From positions 231,312 to 295,311 of the forward strand of contig CAYURO010000001.1 of the NCBI GenBank assembly GCA_964447285.1: DNA of 64,000 nt. Direction: 5' to 3'. The notes under the pieces were generated by a model, which was not told where the DNA came from, made no database searches, and saw nothing but the letters and a program-made list of their open reading frames with translations. Shown in pieces: positions 1 through 7,366 of this stretch. A program made the position numbers and the translations under genes. This DNA comes from CAJBNH01 sp964447285. GTDB taxonomy: Bacteria; Myxococcota_A; UBA9042. Numbering within the stretch: position 1 is the first letter of the stretch; each line of letters begins with the position of its first letter.

Positions 1-1331
1 CGAACGGCCTGCTGACCAACCAGTTCAACGAGGTCGCCGCCAGCACCAAGACGCCGGTCGAGATCACGGACAACAATCCGGTCGGCATCAGCGACCTGAT
101 CGAAGTGCCGGACTTCGGCACTGCGCAAGCACTCACCGTGACGGCGAACATCGCCAACAGCGACACGACGAACCTGATCGTCAACCTGATCGACCCGGCG
201 GGAACCAAGTTCGTGCTGTGGAGCAAGAGTGCCAAGGGCACGGCGGTGAAGACCACCTGGCCGACCGACACCAAGACCGTGTCGGGCGACTTGACGACCT
301 GGGTGGGCAAAAACCCCAAGGGAAAGTGGTACTTGGAGGTCGTGGACACGGCATTCCTGAACAACGCCAAGGACGGAGCGCTGAACAGCTGGAGCATCCA
401 AGTGCAGGTCATGGCCTCCAGCAAGGTCGGCGTGGGCGGCGGTCTGGTGCTGAAGAACGGCATCGAGCCGCCCTATGCGTGCGGCGCCACCGTCGCTGGG
501 TCACTCTACTTCGACACCAAGATCAAGGCTGTGCGCTACTGTGACGGAGCGGTGTGGCGCAATCTGGCGGACAGCTGCGGCAACGGACTGCTGGACGCGA
601 ACGAGGAGTGTGACGACGGCAACAACGCAGACGGCGATGGCTGCTCGTCGGTGTGTGTCGCCTCGACGGGGTACGCAAAGTCCAAGCCGGGTACCTCGTG
701 TCTCGACGTCCTGACCAAGGCCAAGGCCGAGGCGCTGACGCCCAAGAGCGGCGCATACTGGATCAAGATCGGCGCCGGCAACCCGTTCCAGGTCTACTGC
801 AACATGGTGGATTACGGTGGTGGCTGGACGCTGGTGCTCAAGGCGGGAATTGGGGCCGACTTGGCGTCGATCGACCGCGCGGCAGCCTTCGACGTGCCCG
901 CCGTGGACGCCGACCAGCCCAACAACGGCGTGCTGCAGAAGATCTCCGACGCCAACATCAACCTGCTGCGCAAGGACTCAGGCGCAGCCATCGGCTATTG
1001 GGTCACGACGCCCGGCAGCGGAACCGGCAAGTACGGCGCCGAGATCTTCCACCGCTCGGATTGCGTGTTCAAGATGAACCAGAACTCGTCGCAGGTGCGC
1101 TCGACGTCGTGCCATCAGTGGACCGTGACCTACGCCGACTCGCCGAGCTGGACCCAGGGCTGGCACTGGCACGCGAGCGATACCCAGGGCTACTCGTGGG
1201 CGTTCGGCTATGCGAACACGCTTTCGTGCAATCAGGACGGCCGCGACCTGGGCGCGCACGAGGGGGGGCACGCTCCCTTCCACCGCGGCTGGTGCGGCAC
1301 GCAGGCGTGGGGCATGGTCTACGCTCGCTGA
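1..1331 (+). CDS. Secreted P-domain / DUF4215-type / fibrinogen-like protein, 5' truncated by window edge
   Basis: The reading frame is already open at base 3, so the start lies outside the window and the GTG near 105 is an internal Val. Order of parts: a proprotein-convertase P-like (P/Homo B) beta domain (about bases 90-420), a short Cys-containing link, one Cys-rich repeat starting CGNGLLDANEECDDG (about 578-655; DUF4215/Myxo-disulfide type), and a C-terminal fibrinogen-like domain containing YCNMVDYGGGWTLVLK. These families are known in secreted, Ca-binding or adhesive proteins of Myxococcota; the binding role here is inferred. The gene at 60964-63243 is a paralogue with the same P-domain and fibrinogen-like order, sharing an exact 26-base stretch with bases 1-26. 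It lacks the DUF4215-type repeat and carries extra N-terminal repeats, which this protein may also have upstream of the window. Confidence 0.85.
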   Translation, partial: NGLLTNQFNEVAASTKTPVEITDNNPVGISDLIEVPDFGTAQALTVTANIANSDTTNLIVNLIDPAGTKFVLWSKSAKGTAVKTTWPTDTKTVSGDLTTWVGKNPKGKWYLEVVDTAFLNNAKDGALNSWSIQVQVMASSKVGVGGGLVLKNGIEPPYACGATVAGSLYFDTKIKAVRYCDGAVWRNLADSCGNGLLDANEECDDGNNADGDGCSSVCVASTGYAKSKPGTSCLDVLTKAKAEALTPKSGAYWIKIGAGNPFQVYCNMVDYGGGWTLVLKAGIGADLASIDRAAAFDVPAVDADQPNNGVLQKISDANINLLRKDSGAAIGYWVTTPGSGTGKYGAEIFHRSDCVFKMNQNSSQVRSTSCHQWTVTYADSPSWTQGWHWHASDTQGYSWAFGYANTLSCNQDGRDLGAHEGGHAPFHRGWCGTQAWGMVYAR

Positions 1332-1440
1332 CCACAGCCATCGCTGCATGACACGCAGGTGATGATCTCGTCTTGGCCGCCTTGCCGCACCCGTGGTAGC
1401 CTCCGCCGCCCCCGTTCGGGGTCCAGCCGAGGTTCTGTTG

Positions 1441-4400
1441 ATGTCCGACCGTTTCCGCCCGATTTCGATGGAGCAATTGACCGCGTGGGTGTTCGACGAG
1501 CTCGAGCGCAAAGACGCGATCTTCGGCATTCCGCGCAAGGGCTTCTTCCGCCCCGCGCCGACCGATCCGTTCCGGCGCGCCCAGTACGGCCAAACGCTCG
1601 ACACGCCGTTCGGCGTCGCCGCGGGGCCGCACTCGCAGCTGGCCCAGAACATCATCGTCGCTTGGCTGTGCGGCGCGCGCTTCATCGAACTCAAGACGGT
1701 GCAGACGCTCGACGAGCTTGAGATCTCCAAGCCGTGCATCGACATGCAGGACGAGGGCTACAACTGCGAGTGGTCGCAAGAGCTCAAGGTCCACGAGTCG
1801 TATGCCGAGTACCTGCGCGCTTGGGTCCTGATTCACGCACTGCACAAGAAGTTGGGCTTGCCGGGGGATCGACCGGGCATCGTCTTCAACCTCAGCGTGG
1901 GCTACAACCTGCAGGGCATCCAGAACCCCAACGTTCAGGACTACTTGCGCCGCGTACGCGACACCGCTGCCGATCAGAAGCCGCTGATCGACATCGTCGC
2001 GAAGGTCCTGCCCGAAGTGCGCCAGATCCAGATCCCATCGACCCTGTCGGACAACATCACCCTGTCGACCATGCACGGCTGTCCGCCTGCCGAGATCGAG
2101 AGCATTTCCAAGTACTTGCTGGCTGATCTCGGGTTCCACACCAGTGTCAAGCTCAATCCGACGCTGCTGGGGGCCGAGGGCGTGCGCGGTCTGTTGAACA
2201 CGCAGCTGGGATTTGACGACGTCACGGTGCCGGACGAGGCGTTCGGCCACGACCTGAAGTACGTCGACGCTGTGCCGATGTTGACCCGATTGCGGGCTCT
2301 GGCGCTGGAGCGGGGCCTGACGTTTGGCGTCAAGCTGACGAACACGCTGGAAGTCGTGAACCACCGCAACGTCTTCCCGGCCAACGAAAAGACGATGTAC
2401 CTGTCGGGGCGGCCGTTGCAGGCCATCTCTTCCAGCCTGGCCGCCAAGCTGTCGGCGGAGTTCGATGGCGACCTGCCGATGTCGTATGCGGGCGGCGCCG
2501 ACGCGTTCTTCATGCCTGGCCTGTTGTCCGCGGGCATGAAGACCATCACGGTCTGCTCCGACATCCTGAAGTCCGGCGGCTACTTGCGGATGCTGCAGTA
2601 CATGCGGGAGACGGCGCGGGCCATGGACGCCTTCGACGCCAAGGACTTGGACGCTTTCGTCGTGCGGACGGCCGCGATCAGCAACGACTTCGCAGAGAAT
2701 CTGGCGCGCGCGCTGGGTCACCGTCTGGCCGGTCCGTTTGCCACCAGCAAGGGTGTGGCGCTTGATGCCGAGGACTTTGCCGTGCTGGCGGCTGCGTTGA
2801 CCGACGCAGGTGGCGAGGGCGTTGCCGCATCACGCGTGTTTGCCAAGCAGCGCGGGCTGGACCCGGTCGCGTTCTCTGACGACGTGGTCAAGGCCTGCGC
2901 CCGCTTGAACTTGGAAGTGCACGCCGATGCCGTGACCCGCGCGCCGACGCTGCACAAGTCGGGCATGGCCACGGCGAAGACCAAAACACCGCGCAAGCTT
3001 GGCCTGTTCGACTGCGTCGAGGCGCCGTGTGTCGATGAGTGCCCGATTGACCAGAAGGTTCCGCAGTACATGCGGGCGGTTCGCGAGGGGCGCTATGCCG
3101 ACGCCGTCGAGGTGATGCGCAAGGACAGCGCCATCCCGACCGTCCTCGGGCGCATCTGCGACCGCAAGTGCCAGGACACGTGCATTCGCAGCCACTACGA
3201 CGACGCGCTGGCCATCCGCGAGGTCAAGCGCTTCGTGATGGCGCAGGAGCACAAGCCCGCCTTCCGTCCGCAGGCCCCGCAGCGCAACGTCCGGGTCGCG
3301 ATTGTCGGCGCCGGTCCCTGTGGGCTGACGGCGGCGAGCTATCTCGCCCAGGCCGGCTATGCGTGCACGGTCTTTGAACAATTCGAGAAGACCGGGGGCA
3401 TGGTGTCGGGCACGATCCCGATCTATCGGCTGCCGCAGGCCAGCGTCGATCAGGACATCGCCATCGTGCAGAAGCTGGGCGTCGAGTTCCGCTTCGGTCA
3501 GAAGGCCGGGCGCGACTTCATGCTCAGCGACCTGCGGCAACAGGGCTTTGAATTCGCGATCGTGGCGACGGGCGCGCAGGTGGGCAAGCAGCTGGGTCTG
3601 GTTGGCGAAGATGCCGATGGGGTCATGGACGCGATTTGGTTCCTGCGTCAGGTGCGCGACGGTGTCCAGGTCGAGATCGGCCCCAAGGTGCTGGTGGTCG
3701 GCGCCGGCGACGTGGCCATCGATGCTGCGCGCACTGCCCATCGCTTGGGCGCTGACGTGACGGTCGCCTATCGGCGCACGATGGACCAAGCGCCGGCAGA
3801 TCCGATGGAAGTGCAAGGGCTTCTGGAAGAGGGGCTGAAGGTCGCCGAGCTGGTCTCGCCCAAGGCCGTACACGTCGAGGGCGGCAAGTCGGCCGCCCTG
3901 ATCTGCCATCCGATGAAGCTGGGCGAGCGGGGCAAGGACGGGCGGCGCGCGGTAGTGCCCGCAGACGGCGACGACCTGGTGTTCCCCACCGACGCGGTGT
4001 TGTTGGCCGTCAGCCAGCGGTCGGTGCTGGACTTCTTTGGCGCCCAAGAGCCCGAGCTCTCGCGCCACGGCGCCATTCACGCCGACCCGACCACGCTCGA
4101 GACGTCGGTGTCGGGCGTCTACGCAGGGGGCGACACCGCGCTCGACGGCCCCTCGTCGGCGGTCAAGGCGTGTGCCGACGGCAAGACCATCGCAGCGGCC
4201 ATTCGACGCAAAATCGAGGGGTTCGAGCCCACCAAGGGCCGGGGGTTGGCCGAGGCCAATTTGTCTGACCTCGTGATCCGCCGCGCCCATCGGACCTTCC
4301 GCGTGCCGGTGCCCGAGCGTCCCGTCGAGGAGCGTCAGAACTTCGGCGAAGTCATCCTGCAGTACTCCGAAGAGGACGCCCGTGCAGAAGCCGAGCGGTG

Positions 4401-5028
4401 CCTCGACTGCGACCTAGTCTGCAGCCTGTGCGTCAGCGTGTGTCCCAACCTCGCGTTCCTGACCTACCAGACGGCGCTGCTCGACGCCCAGCTGCCGGGT
4501 CTGCTGCTCAAGGGCGGCAAGTGGGTGCGTGAGGTCGGTCAGACCGTTCGCATCGACCAACAGGTGCAAGTCGCCGTACTAACGGACTTCTGCAACGAGT
4601 GCGGCAACTGCACGACCTTCTGCCCGACGTCGGGAACGCCGTACAAGGACAAACCGCGGCTGTACCTGCACCGCGCCGACTTCGAGGCGCAGCAGGACAA
4701 CGCGTTCATGCTGTTCCGCAACGGCACCACCGTCGCCATGCAGGCGCGCTTCGGTGGCCAGACGCACGAAGTGGTGCTCGACGGTGCGATCCGCTACCGC
4801 GCGCCGCAGCTCACGGCAGCCTTCGACCCCGCGACGTTTGCCCTGCAGGACGTTCAGGTCGTCGGCAAGCCAGCAGACGGCATGGCCGTTTCTCTGCAAC
4901 CCGCCGTGATCATGACGGGCCTCTTGCGCGGTCTGTCGCAGTCGATGCCGCACCTGCCCGCGGCTCCTGACGGGCCCGGCACACCCTTTGCTCGCCAAGC
5001 CGGCAAGACCCCGGCTGAGGTGGCATAA
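1441..5028 (+). CDS. ygfK: YgfK-type iron-sulfur flavoprotein (putative selenate reductase subunit family)
   Basis: The 1195-residue product matches the YgfK family along its length. Parts in order: a dihydroorotate-dehydrogenase-like region (about 1-460); a GltD-like [4Fe-4S] segment with CVEAPCVDEC (about 525-534); an FAD Rossmann motif VGAGPCG (about 622); a second nucleotide-binding motif VVGAGDVAID (about 753); and C-terminal ferredoxin-like Cys clusters (about 987 and 1051). The start is the ATG at 1441, where the family alignment begins; in-frame codons upstream look non-coding. YgfK was named as a putative selenate reductase subunit. In many anaerobes it travels with selenium-dependent molybdenum hydroxylases, SsnA and hydantoinases in purine catabolism. 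Here the PEBP gene follows 1 nt later, with ssnA and preTA next. No xdh, ygeW/X/Y or hyuA is in the window. Confidence 0.92.
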   Translation: MSDRFRPISMEQLTAWVFDELERKDAIFGIPRKGFFRPAPTDPFRRAQYGQTLDTPFGVAAGPHSQLAQNIIVAWLCGARFIELKTVQTLDELEISKPCIDMQDEGYNCEWSQELKVHESYAEYLRAWVLIHALHKKLGLPGDRPGIVFNLSVGYNLQGIQNPNVQDYLRRVRDTAADQKPLIDIVAKVLPEVRQIQIPSTLSDNITLSTMHGCPPAEIESISKYLLADLGFHTSVKLNPTLLGAEGVRGLLNTQLGFDDVTVPDEAFGHDLKYVDAVPMLTRLRALALERGLTFGVKLTNTLEVVNHRNVFPANEKTMYLSGRPLQAISSSLAAKLSAEFDGDLPMSYAGGADAFFMPGLLSAGMKTITVCSDILKSGGYLRMLQYMRETARAMDAFDAKDLDAFVVRTAAISNDFAENLARALGHRLAGPFATSKGVALDAEDFAVLAAALTDAGGEGVAASRVFAKQRGLDPVAFSDDVVKACARLNLEVHADAVTRAPTLHKSGMATAKTKTPRKLGLFDCVEAPCVDECPIDQKVPQYMRAVREGRYADAVEVMRKDSAIPTVLGRICDRKCQDTCIRSHYDDALAIREVKRFVMAQEHKPAFRPQAPQRNVRVAIVGAGPCGLTAASYLAQAGYACTVFEQFEKTGGMVSGTIPIYRLPQASVDQDIAIVQKLGVEFRFGQKAGRDFMLSDLRQQGFEFAIVATGAQVGKQLGLVGEDADGVMDAIWFLRQVRDGVQVEIGPKVLVVGAGDVAIDAARTAHRLGADVTVAYRRTMDQAPADPMEVQGLLEEGLKVAELVSPKAVHVEGGKSAALICHPMKLGERGKDGRRAVVPADGDDLVFPTDAVLLAVSQRSVLDFFGAQEPELSRHGAIHADPTTLETSVSGVYAGGDTALDGPSSAVKACADGKTIAAAIRRKIEGFEPTKGRGLAEANLSDLVIRRAHRTFRVPVPERPVEERQNFGEVILQYSEEDARAEAERCLDCDLVCSLCVSVCPNLAFLTYQTALLDAQLPGLLLKGGKWVREVGQTVRIDQQVQVAVLTDFCNECGNCTTFCPTSGTPYKDKPRLYLHRADFEAQQDNAFMLFRNGTTVAMQARFGGQTHEVVLDGAIRYRAPQLTAAFDPATFALQDVQVVGKPADGMAVSLQPAVIMTGLLRGLSQSMPHLPAAPDGPGTPFARQAGKTPAEVA

Positions 5029-5029
5029 C

Positions 5030-5746
5030 ATGGCTTCGCTGGTCGACCTTTCGAGTCCGGCCTTCACCCGCGGTGCCACACTGCCGGTGCGCTTTACCGC
5101 AGACGGTACCGACGTGTCGCCGCCGCTGGTCTGGCGCGGCTGTCCCCACGGCACCCGGTCGTTCGCCTTGGTCGTCGAAGACCCCGACGCACTGCGCCCG
5201 GTGGAACTCGGCGGCGGCAAGTGCGGCGGCAAGTGCGGCGGCTCGTGCGGCGGCAAGTGCGGTGGCAAGTGCGGTGGACACGGTGAGGGCGCGGGCGGTT
5301 GCAAGTCCAGCGGCGTGCCCGGCTGTGACGGCAAGGGCGGCTGTGGCGGCAAGGGCGGCTGCGGCGGCAAGGGCCACAGCCACGACGACGGCGCCGGGGC
5401 GGCCGGCCGCAAGCGCGTCAAGGCCAAGGACCAGCGTCCGTGGATCCACTGGCTGGTCTGGAACCTGTCGGTCGACGCCCGCGACCTGCCCGAGGGGCTG
5501 TCGTCGCGGACCACGTCGCCTCGCCAGGGCTTGAACGACTTCGGGCGCGTGGGCTGGGGCGGCCCGGCACCACCGGCCGGTCAGGGCGCTCACCGCTATG
5601 TGTTTCGCCTGTATGCCTTGGACTGCGAGTTGGACCTTCCGATGGGGGCCACGGCGGCTGAAGTCACCGGACAGCTGCAGGGCCACGTAGTGGGATCCAT
5701 CGAACTGATGGTGAAGTATTCGAGATCGCGGGTAATTCCCGCCTGA
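5030..5746 (+). CDS. YbhB/YbcL-family (PEBP-like) protein with a nine-Cys Gly-rich insertion
   Basis: The 238-residue product is a bacterial phosphatidylethanolamine-binding-protein fold. It opens with the LSSPAF and DVSPPLVW motifs, has the ligand-site EDPDA, and the HWLVWN and GRVGWGGPAPP segments typical of YbhB/YbcL. Between EDPDA and HWLVWN sits an extra segment at about residues 61-124 (bases 5210-5400), made of GGKC/GGC units with nine Cys, several Lys and a GHSHDD stretch. This is not part of the normal PEBP fold and looks like a metal- or chalcogen-binding loop; that role is inference. The ATG lies 1 nt after the ygfK stop, so translational coupling with ygfK is likely. Native ligand unknown. 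No signal peptide, so cytoplasmic. Confidence 0.85.
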   Translation: MASLVDLSSPAFTRGATLPVRFTADGTDVSPPLVWRGCPHGTRSFALVVEDPDALRPVELGGGKCGGKCGGSCGGKCGGKCGGHGEGAGGCKSSGVPGCDGKGGCGGKGGCGGKGHSHDDGAGAAGRKRVKAKDQRPWIHWLVWNLSVDARDLPEGLSSRTTSPRQGLNDFGRVGWGGPAPPAGQGAHRYVFRLYALDCELDLPMGATAAEVTGQLQGHVVGSIELMVKYSRSRVIPA

Positions 5747-5829
5747 CCGTCCAGGGTTTCCGTCAGCCATCGGTCCATTTCGGCTGGCCGGGGCCCGAGA
5801 AGTCGCGACCACGAGCGCAAGCGTTGACA

Positions 5830-5858
5830 TTGACGAGGCGTGTTTCGCAGGGTAGACG
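5830..5858 (+). promoter_or_regulatory. Candidate housekeeping promoter for ssnA
   Basis: TTGACG (5830-5835), a 17-nt spacer and TAGACG (5853-5858) lie in the 211-nt gap before ssnA. A second TTGACA (5824-5829) abuts the -35. The predicted start leaves a leader of about 90 nt that contains an 11-C run (5927-5937). Motif reading only. Confidence 0.45.
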
Positions 5859-5926
5859 CCCAATTCGGCGTCGCGCGGCACAGCCCCCAAGACCGGGCTG
5901 GGACCCCGGAGCGGCGAGCGGACTCT

Positions 5927-5937
5927 CCCCCCCCCCC
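5927..5937 (+). repeat. Poly-C tract (11 C) in the ssnA leader
   Basis: Eleven consecutive C lie about 20 nt before the ssnA ATG and just upstream of the AAGGA Shine-Dalgarno. Homopolymers of this length can slip in replication, and they are also common places for assembly errors. Confidence 0.6.
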
Positions 5938-5957
5938 TTCCTGCACAAGGACCTGTC

Positions 5958-7307
5958 ATGACAAAGGACGCGAAGATTCTGGTCGGCAACGGCGTGGTGC
6001 TGACCCTGGGCGCAGAAAACCGCGTGATCCATCACGGGGCGGTGCTGATCGAGGGCGGCAAGATCGCGGCGATCGGCGACTCTGCGGCGCTGCGGCGCGA
6101 CCACCCCGATGCGGACTGGATCGACGCGGGCGGCAAGACCATCCTGCCCGGCTTCATCTGCGCCCACCATCACCTGTACAGCACGTTTGCCTGCGGTCTG
6201 GCGCCCAAGCCGGCCGCCAACTTTGTAGAAACGCTGGAAAACCTGTGGTGGAAGCTGGACCGCGCGCTCGACATGAACGACGTGCGCCTGTCGGCCCTGA
6301 TTCCGCTGGTGCGCTGCATTCGCTCGGGCACGACGACGATCTTCGACCACCACGCCAGCCCGTCGGCCATCCGCGGCAGCCTGGACGTGATCGCCGACGC
6401 CGTTCTGGAAAGCGGCATTCGCGCTTCGCTTTGCTACGAGATCACCGACCGCAACGGCCAGCAGGGCACCGACGACGGCATCGCTGAGAGCGAGGCGTTT
6501 CTGCAGCGCGCGGCCGGAGATACGAGCGGCCGCCTGCACGGTCTGGTCGGTCTGCACGCCGGCATGACCATCAGCCCCGAGACGCTGGACCGCTGCGTGG
6601 ATCTGGCCAAGCGCTATGACACCGGCCTGCACGTCCACGTCGCTGAGGACAAGGCAGATCAGGTCGACAGCGTGGCCAAGTACGGCATGCGCGTGCTCGA
6701 GCGGTTGTACGTCGCGGGCGGTCTGGGCCCCAAGACGCTGTCGGTCCACAACATCCACATCGACGACGCCGAGATGGAGCGCCTGGCCGAGACCCACACC
6801 AACGCCGTGCACAACCCGCAGTCGAACATGAACAACGCTGTGGGCGCCGCCCGCGTCGTCGACATGGCCGCCAAGGGCATTCGCGTGGGCTTGGGCACCG
6901 ACGGCATGACCAGCGACATGAAGGAAGAGGTTCGCGCCGGACTGTGGCTGCGTCACCACGTCGCCGAGGATCCGCGTGTGGGCTTCATGGACATGGCCAA
7001 CATGCTGGTCACCGCCAACCCCGCGATCGCCACGCAGTTCATGGGACGCAAGCTGGGCGAGCTGTCGGTGGGCGCCGCGGCCGACGTCATCGTGTCGGAC
7101 CACATCCCGTTCACGCCGCTCGACTCGAACAATGTCCTGGGCCACTTGATCTTCGGCGTCTCGGCGTCTGCGGTCGACACGACCATCGCCGACGGCAAGA
7201 TCCTGATGCGCCACAAGGAATTGCAGACGCTTGACTGGGCAGCCATCTGCCAGCAGGCCGCCAAGGCAGCACCGCAGACGTGGGGGAGGTTCGCGGCAAT
7301 CGACTAG
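5958..7307 (+). CDS. ssnA: SsnA-family amidohydrolase (putative aminohydrolase)
   Basis: The 449-residue product is a metal-dependent amidohydrolase of the SsnA family. Visible marks are the N-terminal beta segment ILVGNGVVLTLG, the metal-site CAHHHLYS (about residue 70), GLHAGMTIS, HVHVAEDKADQ and the later GLGTDGMTSD with the metal-ligand Asp. SsnA relatives are chlorohydrolase/guanine-deaminase-like enzymes that remove amino groups from ring nitrogen compounds. In E. coli ssnA lies next to ygfK, and related clusters in anaerobes degrade purines. Here ygfK is two genes upstream and a preTA fusion directly downstream, supporting a purine or hydantoin role. The start ATG has AAGGA 8 nt upstream. 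Substrate not determined by sequence. Confidence 0.93.
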   Translation: MTKDAKILVGNGVVLTLGAENRVIHHGAVLIEGGKIAAIGDSAALRRDHPDADWIDAGGKTILPGFICAHHHLYSTFACGLAPKPAANFVETLENLWWKLDRALDMNDVRLSALIPLVRCIRSGTTTIFDHHASPSAIRGSLDVIADAVLESGIRASLCYEITDRNGQQGTDDGIAESEAFLQRAAGDTSGRLHGLVGLHAGMTISPETLDRCVDLAKRYDTGLHVHVAEDKADQVDSVAKYGMRVLERLYVAGGLGPKTLSVHNIHIDDAEMERLAETHTNAVHNPQSNMNNAVGAARVVDMAAKGIRVGLGTDGMTSDMKEEVRAGLWLRHHVAEDPRVGFMDMANMLVTANPAIATQFMGRKLGELSVGAAADVIVSDHIPFTPLDSNNVLGHLIFGVSASAVDTTIADGKILMRHKELQTLDWAAICQQAAKAAPQTWGRFAAID

Positions 7308-7366
7308 AGCCGCGTACGACCCTCTACATCCTTCAAGGTATCATCGACCCCCCTGAGAGGTTACCC

